Assembly (NCBI RefSeq): GCF_014384795.1 | Contig: NZ_JACRSR010000001.1 | Coordinates: forward strand, 1,054,001-1,118,000 | DNA: 64,000 bases | Source: Gehongia tenuis | GTDB lineage: Bacteria; Bacillota; Clostridia; Christensenellales; NSJ-53 | Direction of reading: 5' to 3' | In this document: positions 27,151 through 38,073 of the stretch, one piece after another | Position numbering within the stretch: the first letter of the stretch is position 1 | Layout of the letters: each line of letters starts with the position of its first letter | Notes under the pieces: model-generated | The model's database searches: none | What the model was told of the DNA's origin: nothing | The model's input: the letters and a program-made list of their open reading frames with translations, nothing else | Translations under genes and position numbers: made by a program

Positions 27151-28175
27151 TGGGCCTTCCCCCTTATGCTTCTGCCTTCGATCCGGGCGATGGCATCCAC
27201 CTTGCGCATAAGTTCAGTGAATTTCTCCGGGGTGATGGACTGAGCGCCGTCGCACAAAGCCGCAGGCGGGTTGGGGTGCACCTCCACCATAATGCCGTCG
27301 GCTCCCGCGGCCACAGCGGCCTTGGCCATGGGCTCGACCATCCACCATTGGCCGGTGGCGTGGGAAGGATCGATGATCACAGGGAGATGGGTCATCTTCT
27401 TCAGCATGGGAACGGCGGAAAGGTCCAAGGTATTCCGGGTGGCCGTTTCAAAGGTACGAATGCCTCTCTCGCACAGGATCACCCGGTTGTTTCCCCCGGC
27501 CATCACGTATTCCGCCGCCATCAGCAGCTCTTCCAGGGTGGAGGAGAGTCCTCGCTTGATCATCACTGCCTTGTTGCAGTGAGAGAGCTGCTTCAGCAGG
27601 GCAAAGTTTTGCATGTTCCGTGCGCCCACCTGGATGATATCCACATCCTCGATAAAGCGGTCGAGATAGGCCACATCCATGATTTCCGTTACGATGGGAA
27701 GCCCCGTCTTTCTTTTCGCTATCTTGAGAAGATCAAGGCCTTCCAGTCCCATGCCCTGGAAAGCGTAGGGCGAAGTACGGGGCTTGAAAGCACCGCCGCG
27801 AAGGAAGGTCGCTCCCGCGGCCTGGACCTCCCGGGCAACGTTCAGAATCTGCTCCTCACTCTCCACCGAGCAGGGACCCGCGATGATGGTCAGCTCCTTG
27901 CCTCCAACCATATTGCCCGCAATCTCAAGGATGGAATCGTCGGGATGAAACTTGCGGTTGGCCTTCTTATAGGGTTCCTGAACTCGGGTGATCCGCTCCA
28001 CGATATCGTTCATTTCAATCTGCGCGGGATTGATGGCGGAAGTATCCCCCACCAGTCCGAGAATGGTGGTATCACTCCCATCGATGCGCTGCACCGATAC
28101 TCCCAGGTTCTCCAGGTCCTGGGTCAGTTTTTGTATCTTGGCCTCCTCAGCTCCTTGACGCACAATAACAACCAT
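27147..28175 (-). CDS. aroF: 3-deoxy-7-phosphoheptulonate (DAHP) synthase
   Basis: A 342-residue type I-beta DAHP synthase joining PEP and erythrose 4-phosphate, the first step of aromatic synthesis. An N-terminal ~70-residue ferredoxin-like regulatory domain (MVVIVRQGAEEAKIQKLTQDL) precedes the barrel. Active-site segments are IAGPCSVESEEQ, RGGAFKPRTSPYAFQGMG, LCERGIRTF and DPSHATGQWW. I start at ATG 28175, 10 nt after AAAGGAG, rather than at the upstream frame start inside the ribosome site. A Phe/Tyr-rich leader peptide and terminator precede it, so transcription is probably attenuated by aromatic amino acids. Confidence 0.94.
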   Translation of the reverse strand: MVVIVRQGAEEAKIQKLTQDLENLGVSVQRIDGSDTTILGLVGDTSAINPAQIEMNDIVERITRVQEPYKKANRKFHPDDSILEIAGNMVGGKELTIIAGPCSVESEEQILNVAREVQAAGATFLRGGAFKPRTSPYAFQGMGLEGLDLLKIAKRKTGLPIVTEIMDVAYLDRFIEDVDIIQVGARNMQNFALLKQLSHCNKAVMIKRGLSSTLEELLMAAEYVMAGGNNRVILCERGIRTFETATRNTLDLSAVPMLKKMTHLPVIIDPSHATGQWWMVEPMAKAAVAAGADGIMVEVHPNPPAALCDGAQSITPEKFTELMRKVDAIARIEGRSIRGKAQ

Positions 28176-28195
28176 TTTTTTACTGCTCCTTTCCA

Positions 28196-28230
28196 AACAA
28201 AAAAGGAAGGCTCCGAGAGAGCCTTCCTTT
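28196..28230 (-). terminator. Attenuator terminator in the aroF leader
   Basis: Perfect 12-bp arms (28219-28230 and 28202-28213, AAAGGAAGGCTC and its complement) with a 5-nt loop precede a T-rich tract, all before the aroF ribosome site. Its position between a leader peptide and the first structural gene makes it an attenuator rather than an end-of-operon terminator. Confidence 0.88.
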
Positions 28231-28249
28231 GCTTCCTAAGATAGAACGC

Positions 28250-28342
28250 TCAGCACGGACACGCCGGGGAAAAACGGTACGCAAAATAACCAGCAAAAAA
28301 GCTGGTAAATCGAGCGTCGATTTTCTCCACACGAATTCGCAT
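28250..28342 (-). CDS. Phe/Tyr-rich leader peptide of the aroF operon
   Basis: A 30-residue frame with GGAGG 7 nt before its ATG. Residues 11-24 read RFTSFFAGYFAYRF: five Phe and two Tyr in 13 positions from residue 12. The stop is 20 nt before the attenuator hairpin. The coding sequence itself holds an ACCAGC/GCTGGT hairpin over the FF codons. This is the classical layout of ribosome-mediated transcription attenuation, as in pheL. Stalling at Phe/Tyr codons would favour read-through into aroF. It is too short for routine gene calling. Confidence 0.82.
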   Translation of the reverse strand: MRIRVEKIDARFTSFFAGYFAYRFSPACPC

Positions 28343-28369
28343 CTGAGCACCTCCAAAAAACCTACGTTC

Positions 28370-28398
28370 ACCTTAGCAGAATTATCCGGGATTGTCAA
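28370..28398 (-). promoter_or_regulatory. Promoter of the aroF leader
   Basis: TTGACA (28393-28398), 17-bp spacer and TAAGGT (28370-28375) on the minus strand. The -35 box is consensus and the -10 box is weak. It begins 8 bp past the GH31 stop codon. Confidence 0.65.
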
Positions 28399-28405
28399 TC
28401 AAACT

Positions 28406-30340
28406 TTAAGAGGTCTTGACCTCCGCCGCACCCAAACGCTGAATCCGCTCAAACGTCCGTATAAACCGGGTCTCGCTTTTGTAATAGACCGGCGGGAATC
28501 CAAGGGGCGCGCTTTCCTCGAAAGCGCCGGGATCACGGCCTTCGCCGGTCCACAGATGGATCCAAAAGCCCTTTTCGAGCTCCGGCAAAACCACCTTGCG
28601 CTTTTCATCCTTGCTTAAAATGGGTGCGATAAGCAGATCCTTTCCCAGCAGATATTCATCCCAGACCTCCGCCTTTGGAAAGTCCAAAAACAAAGGATGC
28701 ACAAGCCGGTCTCCGCTTTCCTGGCGGTATTCCCGCAGCGCACCGAAGATCTCGCCCATGCGGCCCACATGGATCAAAGTTTCCGTATCGCTGTCCAAAC
28801 GCCAGTCCTTGTCCCCGTCCGATTCATCAAGAAAAAACAAAGGCGAAAAGGCGGCAAGCTCCGCCCAGCGGAGCAGCACATCCTTGCGTCCTTTGCTCCC
28901 CACCGGCAGTGCCTGTCCTCCCGCAAGGCAGGCCACTTCCACACCCATGAGGGAAGCGGAAAGCATGGCGGACAGCTGGGCGGGCAGTCCATCGTGGCGG
29001 CTAAAATCAGCCATCTGCCGTTCCAGCAGTATGGGCCCGCCATGGGCGGAAGCGCCGGTAAAGCCGCTTTCCACCAGCAGCAGGCGTTCCTCGCCATAAC
29101 CCTTCAAAAGGCCGCGGTTGGCCCTTGTCCAAAGCAGCGGCCAAAGGTTGTGGTACTGATGGGCGTTCTTCCCGTTGTGGAGCGCGGCATCCAAAGGAAG
29201 ATGTTCTCCGCCCCGGATGAGATAGCCCGCAAACCCCGCTTCCAGAATGTGTTCAAAGATCCAGCGCTGATACCATTCCAGCCCATCCGGGTGAGTAAAG
29301 TCCACAAGCCCCACTCGGCTGCCTTCCAGCTCCAGCAGGCAGGGCGATTTACCCTTCATCACCAGATACCCGGCATCCCTGGCCTCCGCAAAGGCAGTAC
29401 CTTCCTCGTTGAGATAGGGCGTGATCACGGCCAAAGGACGCACTCCCACGCTTTGGAGGTAACGCAGCAGTTCCTCGAAATCGCCATAGGCGCTGCGGTC
29501 AAGCCGCCAGTCGCCTTCTTCCGCCCAATCGTCCATCAGCACTGCCGCCACGGGAATTCCTGCGCCCAGCGCCATCTCCAGACGCTCCCGCACCAGGGCG
29601 GAACCGCCTCGGGCCAACAGCGTAACACCCTCATAAAGCCACGGGGGTGTAGACGGCCGTTCGCCCAAAAGCTTTTCTTCACTCGCCAAAGCCTCTTGCC
29701 AGCTCTCCCCCACGTCCACCACCACATCCAGCGGCACACCCTGCACAAAAAAGCGCGGGCGGAGCCGGGCTGTGCAGTCCACTTCACTGTAGAAGGAGGT
29801 ATGAACATGGACATACATACGGTCCCAAAGGAGCGTAGGCTGGGGATAGGGCGTGGACACAGGGCTTCCCACCCTGCCCTTCGCGCCTCGGACCCATCCC
29901 GTCAGATTGGACAGGGTGCGGCCTGTGCCCTTGCTCCGCACCCATTGCGGCAGATTTCTTCCGGACAGTTCCAGATAGGAAGGCTGCATGCCTCCCCCGA
30001 ACAAAGGTGCTCCGCTCGCATTATCAAACTCAAGGTACATGCCTTGGGTCATGGCAGGAAGACCGGAAAAACTCATGTGGAGACGGTTCTCCGCCTCCTC
30101 AAAGGTCACATGAACCCGCTTGCTTCCCTCGAAAAAGACCACTCGATTTTCCTGAAGAATACGAAATTCAGATAGAGGTATCCGGTCCTTCACCCTTTTG
30201 GACACATCGTAAGGCCGGCGGCCCGGATTGATTTCACAGCTCGCCACCGTCAAAAATGGCTCCTCCGGCGAATGTGCGAATACCAGATGATCCTTATACC
30301 ACAGGTTCAGCTTCTCCCCGCTTTCTTCCAGCCGTATCAT
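28406..30340 (-). CDS. GH31 family protein, sulfoquinovosidase-like clade, probably catalytically dead
   Basis: A 644-residue cytoplasmic protein related to YihQ-type GH31 enzymes. Shared landmarks are GGGMQPSYLELSGRNLPQWV, HNGKNAHQYHNLWPLLWTRAN, LLLRWAELAAFSPLF, and YLLGKDLLIAPI near the C-terminus. However, the nucleophile position (Asp in the family's ADFGEYLP) is Arg376 in YLIRGGEHLP. The acid/base position (Asp in WAGDQNVDW) is Arg441 in LLERQMADF. The SDIGG substrate loop reads CLAGG. All three were compared from memory of E. coli YihQ. It may be a binding or regulatory pseudoenzyme. The frame is intact, so it is not a decaying gene. Confidence 0.8.
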   Translation of the reverse strand: MIRLEESGEKLNLWYKDHLVFAHSPEEPFLTVASCEINPGRRPYDVSKRVKDRIPLSEFRILQENRVVFFEGSKRVHVTFEEAENRLHMSFSGLPAMTQGMYLEFDNASGAPLFGGGMQPSYLELSGRNLPQWVRSKGTGRTLSNLTGWVRGAKGRVGSPVSTPYPQPTLLWDRMYVHVHTSFYSEVDCTARLRPRFFVQGVPLDVVVDVGESWQEALASEEKLLGERPSTPPWLYEGVTLLARGGSALVRERLEMALGAGIPVAAVLMDDWAEEGDWRLDRSAYGDFEELLRYLQSVGVRPLAVITPYLNEEGTAFAEARDAGYLVMKGKSPCLLELEGSRVGLVDFTHPDGLEWYQRWIFEHILEAGFAGYLIRGGEHLPLDAALHNGKNAHQYHNLWPLLWTRANRGLLKGYGEERLLLVESGFTGASAHGGPILLERQMADFSRHDGLPAQLSAMLSASLMGVEVACLAGGQALPVGSKGRKDVLLRWAELAAFSPLFFLDESDGDKDWRLDSDTETLIHVGRMGEIFGALREYRQESGDRLVHPLFLDFPKAEVWDEYLLGKDLLIAPILSKDEKRKVVLPELEKGFWIHLWTGEGRDPGAFEESAPLGFPPVYYKSETRFIRTFERIQRLGAAEVKTS

Positions 30341-30404
30341 CTTATCCCTCCAAAATTCGATGTTTTTCTATTCGTTTTTGGATACGCTAAATCCTCTCCG
30401 GCCA

Positions 30405-30434
30405 AAAGAAAAACGCCGGAAAGTTCCGGCGTTT
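30405..30434 (-). terminator. hppA terminator
   Basis: AAACGCCGGAA (30411-30421) pairs with TTCCGGCGTTT (30424-30434); the minus-strand tail is T-rich. It lies 14 nt past the hppA stop. Confidence 0.85.
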
Positions 30435-30447
30435 TTAACCGAAGAAA

Positions 30448-32544
<2,097 letters not shown>

Positions 32545-32584
32545 TGAAACCCCTCCTCCATATTAAAAAATTTGAACCGAAGAT

Positions 32585-32613
32585 ATCATAGCATAAAACC
32601 AATGATGCGTAAA
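32585..32613 (-). promoter_or_regulatory. hppA promoter
   Basis: TTTACG (32608-32613), 17-bp spacer and TATGAT (32585-32590) on the minus strand, 40 bp before the hppA start. Confidence 0.6.
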
Positions 32614-32661
32614 TACAATAATTATTTAATTTTTTCTTCGGCATGCACAGAATGATTCAAT

Positions 32662-32694
32662 AAAAAGGCCCCCGCTCGATGGGCGGGAGCCTTT
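32662..32694 (-). terminator. glmS terminator
   Basis: On the minus strand AAAGGCTCCCGC pairs with GCGGGGGCCTTT (one G-T pair), followed by TTATTG, 14 nt past the glmS stop. Confidence 0.85.
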
Positions 32695-32707
32695 GCCGTG
32701 CTGATCT

Positions 32708-34540
32708 TTATTCCACCGTCACCGATTTGGCCAGATTTCTGGGCTTATCGATGTCACAGCCCTTCTCCAGCGCCATATAATAGGCCAGCATCTGCATGGG
32801 AATGATGGCCAGCATGGGCGCAAAAAGATCGGAGGTTTTGGGCACAGTGAAAAGATATTTAACCTCTTCCCTCGCCTTGGTATCCCCTTCAAAGGCGACG
32901 GCCAGGGTTTCGGCGCCACGTACCTTCACCTCAATGATGTTGCTGATGGTCTTTTCAATTACCTTGGACTGGGTGACCAGGGACACCACCAGCGTGCCCG
33001 GCTCAATAAGAGCGATGGTCCCATGCTTGAGTTCACCCGCTGCATAGGCTTCGGAATGGATGTAGGAAATCTCCTTGAGCTTCAAAGAAGCCTCCAGTGC
33101 CAAAGCATAATCCAGCCCCCGGCCCAGATAGAACACGCTTCTTTTATCAAAATGCTTATGGGCAAAGCGCTGAATCTCGCTGTTCATTTCCAGCACCTTG
33201 GCCGCCTTATCGGGGATGGTAAGCAGTTCCTTCACGTAGTCCCTGAGCTCCTCATCGCTCATTCTGCCCCGTTTATGGGCAATATCCGCTGCAAGGATGG
33301 TTAAAACCATAACCTGGGAGACGTAGGCCTTGGTGGAAGCCACGGCGATTTCAGGGCCCGCCCAGGTGTAAATCACCTGATCGGCCTCCCGAGCGATAGT
33401 GCTGCCCACCACATTGGTAATCGCAAGGATGCGGGCGCCCTGCCGCTTTGCTTCCCGCATGGCGGCGATGGTGTCCGCCGTCTCCCCGGACTGGCTGATG
33501 ATGATGCAAAGGGTGCCCGGCCGAATGATGGGATCCCGATAGCGGAACTCCGAGGCAATGTCCACTTCCACCGGAATGCGGGCCATGGCCTCAAAGAGCC
33601 ATTTGCCCACCATACCAGCATGATAGGCTGTTCCACAGGCCAAAATGGTGATGCCCGCAATATCCTCAACCTGCTCCCGGGTAAGGGGCATCTCCTGCTG
33701 GCGAATGGTATAGTTTTCCGGGTCCACATGAGGGCTCATGGTATCCCGCAAAGCGGCGGGCTGCTCATGAATCTCCTTGATCATGAAGTGAGCATAGCCG
33801 CCCTTTTCCGCCGATTTGATATCCCAGTCCACGTGCATGATTTCCTTGGAGACCACGGTGCCGAATTCATCATAAAAGGTCACGCCGTCCGTCTTTAAAA
33901 CACCTATTTCACCGTTATCCATCAAGTAGATATCCCGGGTATACTCCAAAATGGCCGGAATATCGGAGGCGATGTACTTGGTGCCATCCTCCCCTGCGCC
34001 CACCACCAGCGGGCTGTCCTTTCGCGCACAGTAAAGGGTGTCCGGCTGGCTTTTGACGATGATGCCGAGGGCAAAGGAGCCCCGGAGCTTGGGCAGCACC
34101 TTGAAGAGCGTATCCTTCATATCGCCGGTATAATACTGGTTCAGCATGTGCGCGACCACTTCCGTATCCGTCTCGGACACAAATTGGCAGCCCTTATCCA
34201 TAAGCCATGCCTTCAGTTCGGCATAGTTCTCAATGATTCCGTTGTGCACAATGGCAATTTCACCCTTTACGTCGGTATGGGGATGAGAATTGATATCGGA
34301 AGGCTCTCCATGGGTGGCCCAGCGGGTGTGGCCGATGCCGAGGTGCCCAGCAACCTCCCTGCCCTCCAGCCGTTCCTCCAGGTTGGCAAGCCGCCCCTTG
34401 GCCTTTACCACCTCGATATGGTCTCCATTAAAGACAGCGATGCCCGCAGAATCATAGCCGCGATATTCCAAATGCTTGAGTCCATTGATTAAAACGGGCG
34501 TCGCGTTGTCACGCCCCAAATATCCAACAATACCGCACAT
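32708..34540 (-). CDS. glmS: Glutamine-fructose-6-phosphate aminotransferase (isomerizing)
   Basis: A 610-residue enzyme producing glucosamine 6-phosphate for cell-wall synthesis. The N-terminal nucleophile Cys follows the initiator Met (MCGIVGYLG), and the glutaminase domain shows HTRWATHGEPSDINSHPH. Two SIS domains follow (ACGTAYHAG, SQSGETADT, GRGLDYALALEASLKLKE). The C-terminus ends LAKSVTVE as usual. The ATG at 34540, 8 nt after GGAGG, places Cys at position 2; longer frames would block the active site. I see no glmS ribozyme in the 227-nt upstream region. Confidence 0.96.
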   Translation of the reverse strand: MCGIVGYLGRDNATPVLINGLKHLEYRGYDSAGIAVFNGDHIEVVKAKGRLANLEERLEGREVAGHLGIGHTRWATHGEPSDINSHPHTDVKGEIAIVHNGIIENYAELKAWLMDKGCQFVSETDTEVVAHMLNQYYTGDMKDTLFKVLPKLRGSFALGIIVKSQPDTLYCARKDSPLVVGAGEDGTKYIASDIPAILEYTRDIYLMDNGEIGVLKTDGVTFYDEFGTVVSKEIMHVDWDIKSAEKGGYAHFMIKEIHEQPAALRDTMSPHVDPENYTIRQQEMPLTREQVEDIAGITILACGTAYHAGMVGKWLFEAMARIPVEVDIASEFRYRDPIIRPGTLCIIISQSGETADTIAAMREAKRQGARILAITNVVGSTIAREADQVIYTWAGPEIAVASTKAYVSQVMVLTILAADIAHKRGRMSDEELRDYVKELLTIPDKAAKVLEMNSEIQRFAHKHFDKRSVFYLGRGLDYALALEASLKLKEISYIHSEAYAAGELKHGTIALIEPGTLVVSLVTQSKVIEKTISNIIEVKVRGAETLAVAFEGDTKAREEVKYLFTVPKTSDLFAPMLAIIPMQMLAYYMALEKGCDIDKPRNLAKSVTVE

Positions 34541-34693
34541 AATGGTGTCCTCCAATCCAGGGTATTCAATAAACTGCTGTAACCTATAATACCCCGATTT
34601 TGATCTTTTCTAGAATTTATCACTAAATAGGGGGTCATGGCAAGTCAATCTTTGTAAAACGTCAAAATTGTGCACGGCAAGATAAAATTCTCG

Positions 34694-34723
34694 TTGACAC
34701 ATTATTTTGTTTTCCCGTATCAT
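34694..34723 (+). promoter_or_regulatory. pyrG promoter
   Basis: TTGACA (34694-34699), 18-bp spacer and TATCAT (34718-34723), 45 bp upstream of the pyrG ATG. The remaining glmS-pyrG intergenic DNA is AT-rich; no glmS promoter stands out. Confidence 0.7.
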
Positions 34724-34767
34724 TTCATTATCTAATAGGTTGAACCTTCGCTGAAAGGAGCAATACC

Positions 34768-36378
34768 ATGCACACGAAATTCATCTTTGTCACCGGCGGC
34801 GTGACCTCATCCCTGGGTAAAGGCATCGTCGCCTCCTCCCTTGGATGCCTATTGAAGAGCCGAGGGTTCAAGATATCCATTCAGAAGATGGATCCCTACC
34901 TCAACGTGGACCCGGGAACCATGAATCCCTATCAGCATGGCGAAGTGTTCGTGACCGATGACGGTGCAGAAACCGATCTCGATCTTGGGCATTATGAAAG
35001 ATTTATCGACCAGCCGCTCACCGCCTCCCACAGCGTCTCTTCCGGCCAGATTTACTGGAATCTCTTCGAACGGGAACGAAAGGGCGAAATGAACGGCACC
35101 ACCATCCAGGTGATTCCCCACGTCACCGGCGGCATCATCAGCAAGATTGAAGCCGCAGCCAAGGCAGCCGACTCGGATGTGATGCTGGTGGAGCTGGGCG
35201 GCACCGTGGGCGATATTGAATCTGAACCCTTTCAGGAAGCCATCCGCCAGTTCCGCTGGTCGGTGGGTCCGGAAAACTGCATTTTCATTCATGTAACCCT
35301 CCTCCCCTATCTGGAAAGCTCCGGGGAACTCAAGACCAAACCCACTCAGCACAGTATCCGCACCCTTCTATCCAAAGGTATTCAGCCGGATATCGTGGTA
35401 TGCCGAAGCCTCAAGCGGGTGGGCAGGGAGCAGCGGGAAAAGATATCCCTGCTGTGCAATCTGGAAGCCGATCACATCATGGAGAGCCCCAATGCTTCCA
35501 CGCTTTATGAAGTCCCCCTTCTTCTGCACCAGCAGGGCTTGGACGAACTGGTTTGCAGGATGCTTGGCATCAAAGGCCGCGAGCCGGAGCTCACTGCATG
35601 GCGGAAGATGGTGGAAAATATCAAGAATCCCACGCAGGAAGTCAACATCGCATTGGTGGGCAAGTATGTGGAACTCCACGACGCCTATCTCAGCATCGCC
35701 GAATCCTTGACCCATGGCGGCGCCTTCCACAGCGCCAAAGTGCATATCCATTGGATCAATGCCGATACGGTCACCGATGAAACGGCGAATATTTTAAAGG
35801 ACATGCAGGGCATTCTCGTCCCCGGCGGTTTTGGCACACGCGGGCTTGAGGGAAAGATCCGGGCCATTCAGTATGCCCGGGAGAACAATGTTCCCTTCCT
35901 TGGGATCTGCCTTGGAATGCAGATGGCTGTCGTGGAATACGCCCGTCATGTGCTCAATATGTATGATGCCAACACCACCGAGGCCAATCCCAGCACCCCT
36001 TATCCGGTGATTGACCTCATGCCTGAACAGCTCAATATCACCCAGCGGGGCGGCACCATGCGTTTGGGCAAATATGACTGTGAACTTGTTCAAGGCACCA
36101 AAGCCCAAAAAGCCTATGGCGAGACCATGATCAGCGAGCGGCACCGCCATCGCTATGAGTTCAACAATGAGTACAGAGAACGCTTCGACGCTTCCAACAT
36201 GCGGGTTGCGGGCATCAATCCCGGCCGCAATCTTGTGGAAATTGTGGAACTGACCAATCATCCCTGGTTCGTAGCGGTGCAGTTCCATCCCGAATTTAAA
36301 TCACGGCCCGACCGCCCCCATCCTCTCTTCCGGGATTTCGTGGGCGCAGCCATCGAGAGAAAGAAGCTGCTCGGCTGA
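34768..36378 (+). CDS. pyrG: CTP synthase
   Basis: A 536-residue enzyme aminating UTP to CTP with glutamine and ATP. The N-terminal synthetase domain begins KFIFVTGGVTSSLGKGI and has KMDPYLNVDPGTMNPYQHGEVFVTDDGAETDLDLGHYERF. The C-terminal class I glutaminase has PGGFGTRG, the nucleophile Cys in GICLGMQ and the His/Glu pair in FHPEFKSRP. Full length and typical. AAAGGAG lies 7 nt upstream of the ATG. It is followed 12 nt later by guaA, grouping two amidotransferases of nucleotide synthesis. Confidence 0.97.
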   Translation: MHTKFIFVTGGVTSSLGKGIVASSLGCLLKSRGFKISIQKMDPYLNVDPGTMNPYQHGEVFVTDDGAETDLDLGHYERFIDQPLTASHSVSSGQIYWNLFERERKGEMNGTTIQVIPHVTGGIISKIEAAAKAADSDVMLVELGGTVGDIESEPFQEAIRQFRWSVGPENCIFIHVTLLPYLESSGELKTKPTQHSIRTLLSKGIQPDIVVCRSLKRVGREQREKISLLCNLEADHIMESPNASTLYEVPLLLHQQGLDELVCRMLGIKGREPELTAWRKMVENIKNPTQEVNIALVGKYVELHDAYLSIAESLTHGGAFHSAKVHIHWINADTVTDETANILKDMQGILVPGGFGTRGLEGKIRAIQYARENNVPFLGICLGMQMAVVEYARHVLNMYDANTTEANPSTPYPVIDLMPEQLNITQRGGTMRLGKYDCELVQGTKAQKAYGETMISERHRHRYEFNNEYRERFDASNMRVAGINPGRNLVEIVELTNHPWFVAVQFHPEFKSRPDRPHPLFRDFVGAAIERKKLLG

Positions 36379-36390
36379 AGGGAGGGCGTC

Positions 36391-37920
36391 ATGAATAAAA
36401 TCATTGTGGTTGATTTTGGCGGGCAGTACACCCAGCTCATTGCAAGACGGGTCCGGGAAGCCCATGTGTACTGTGAAATTGTCCCCTTCGACGCTGCCAT
36501 GGACCGCTTGACCAGTGAGGACGTCAGGGGCTACATTCTGGCCGGCGGACCCAACAGCGTGAACGATCCCGGTGTGCCCATGTGCGATCCAGCTTTGCTT
36601 GATCTCGGCAAACCGGTCCTCGGTATCTGCTATGGAGCCCAGTTGATGGCAAAGCTTTTGGGCGGCATTGTGGACAAGCCTGAGACCGGCGAATACGGCG
36701 GCGTGGATGTAGTTTATGACGAACGATGCGCTCTTTTTGCCGGCTTGAATCCCAACTCCACCGTTTGGATGAGCCATAACGATGCCATCGTAAAAATGCC
36801 GCAGGGATTTGTTTCCGCAGCCCATACCCCCCACTGCCCCATCGCCGCCATGGCCCGGGAGGATCAGCAGCTCTATGCCCTTCAATTCCACCCGGAAGTT
36901 CAGCATACAAAGCTGGGCTTTGATATTCTGAAAAAGTTTCTCTATGATATTTGCCATTGTGCTGAGGAATGGATTATCGGCGATCTTGCAGGCGGCATGA
37001 TTGCCAGTCTCAAGGCAGAAATTGGGGACCGCAGGGTGCTCTCCGCGCTATCCGGCGGCGTGGATTCGGCAGTGGCTTCCGTGCTGGTCCATAAGGCCAT
37101 CGGCGATAACCTCACCTGCATCTTTGTGGATCACGGCATGCTCCGCAAGAATGAAGCGGAACGAGTGCTCCAGGTGTATCGGGATGAATTTGGCATGAAT
37201 CTCATCTTTGTAGACGCTAAGGAGCGTTTCCTCAGCAAACTTAAGGGTGTCACCGATCCTGAAGAAAAACGAAAGATTATTGGCACCGAGTTCATTCGAG
37301 TCTTTGAGGAGGAGGCCGCCAAGATCGGCTCCCCCGAAATTTTGGTCCAGGGCACCATCTATCCCGATGTAATTGAATCAGGCGTGGGCCATGCCAATAC
37401 CATCAAGAGCCATCACAACGTGGGCGGGCTGCCGGAAAACATGGCTTTTACCAAGATTGTGGAGCCTCTGCGCGGCCTCTTTAAGGATGAGGTGCGTGCG
37501 CTGGGCGTGGCGCTGGGCATTCCAGCCTCCCAGGTTTGGCGCCAGCCTTTCCCCGGTCCCGGCCTCGCCGTGCGTATTCTGGGCGAGATCACGCCTTATA
37601 AACTCAAAATCGTGCAGGACAGCGACGCCATTCTCCGGGAGGAAATCGCCGCAGCCGGCCTTGAACGGGATATTTGGCAGTATTTCACCGTTCTTCCCAA
37701 TGTGCGCAGTGTGGGCGTAATGGGTGATGGACGGACCTACGATGAGCTGGTGGCCATCCGCGCTGTCACCTCCAGCGATGCCATGACCGTGGATTTTGCC
37801 CGCATTCCCTACGAAATCCTGGCCAAGATTTCCAGCCGTATCATTGCCGAGGTGGATCACGTGAACCGTGTTGTCTATGATGTCACTTCAAAACCCCCGG
37901 GCACCATTGAATGGGAGTAG
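36391..37920 (+). CDS. guaA: GMP synthase (glutamine-hydrolysing)
   Basis: A 509-residue enzyme aminating XMP to GMP. The class I glutaminase domain is complete: C80 in GICYGAQ, H167 and E169 in FHPEV. The PP-loop ATP site SGGVDSAVA is at 221-229, and the dimerisation domain ends [16 protein letters not shown] precedes the ATG by 4 nt. It is a normal copy, followed 153 nt later by a second guaA-like gene with a defective glutaminase. Confidence 0.97.
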   Translation: MNKIIVVDFGGQYTQLIARRVREAHVYCEIVPFDAAMDRLTSEDVRGYILAGGPNSVNDPGVPMCDPALLDLGKPVLGICYGAQLMAKLLGGIVDKPETGEYGGVDVVYDERCALFAGLNPNSTVWMSHNDAIVKMPQGFVSAAHTPHCPIAAMAREDQQLYALQFHPEVQHTKLGFDILKKFLYDICHCAEEWIIGDLAGGMIASLKAEIGDRRVLSALSGGVDSAVASVLVHKAIGDNLTCIFVDHGMLRKNEAERVLQVYRDEFGMNLIFVDAKERFLSKLKGVTDPEEKRKIIGTEFIRVFEEEAAKIGSPEILVQGTIYPDVIESGVGHANTIKSHHNVGGLPENMAFTKIVEPLRGLFKDEVRALGVALGIPASQVWRQPFPGPGLAVRILGEITPYKLKIVQDSDAILREEIAAAGLERDIWQYFTVLPNVRSVGVMGDGRTYDELVAIRAVTSSDAMTVDFARIPYEILAKISSRIIAEVDHVNRVVYDVTSKPPGTIEWE

Positions 37921-38073
37921 CCGATAGGATCTGCCGCTGACAAATGCCAAGGCGGCCAAACCGGCCGGTCTCGCCGGCAGAAAAAGTATGCCGCAGCAAG
38001 AGCCATTTTGATGGATAACGAGCGTTTATTCTCACAAAGGACAGTTCAAATAATTCACAAATGGAGGCCTGTA
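37921..38073 (+). other. GC-rich structured gap between the two guaA genes
   Basis: 153 nt without a gene. The first half holds several self-complementary stretches: CTGCCG/CGGCAG (closing arms near 37930 and 37974), GCCGC/GCGGC, and CCGGCCGG with CGCCGGC, then an A-rich run. There is no T-run, so it is not an ordinary terminator. It could be a structured leader of the second guaA. I could not match it to a riboswitch class I know. Confidence 0.35.

Noticed and set aside
28180-28398. 72-codon minus frame overlapping the aroF leader
   Set aside because: It is in a different frame from the well-initiated Phe/Tyr-rich leader peptide, starts at the promoter and reads through the attenuator.
28697-30175. 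492-codon frame antisense to the GH31 gene
   Set aside because: Composition is typical of a shadow frame and it lacks any family signature.
34541-34767. glmS ribozyme upstream of glmS
   Set aside because: The conserved ribozyme core is not recognisable in the short AT-rich gap.
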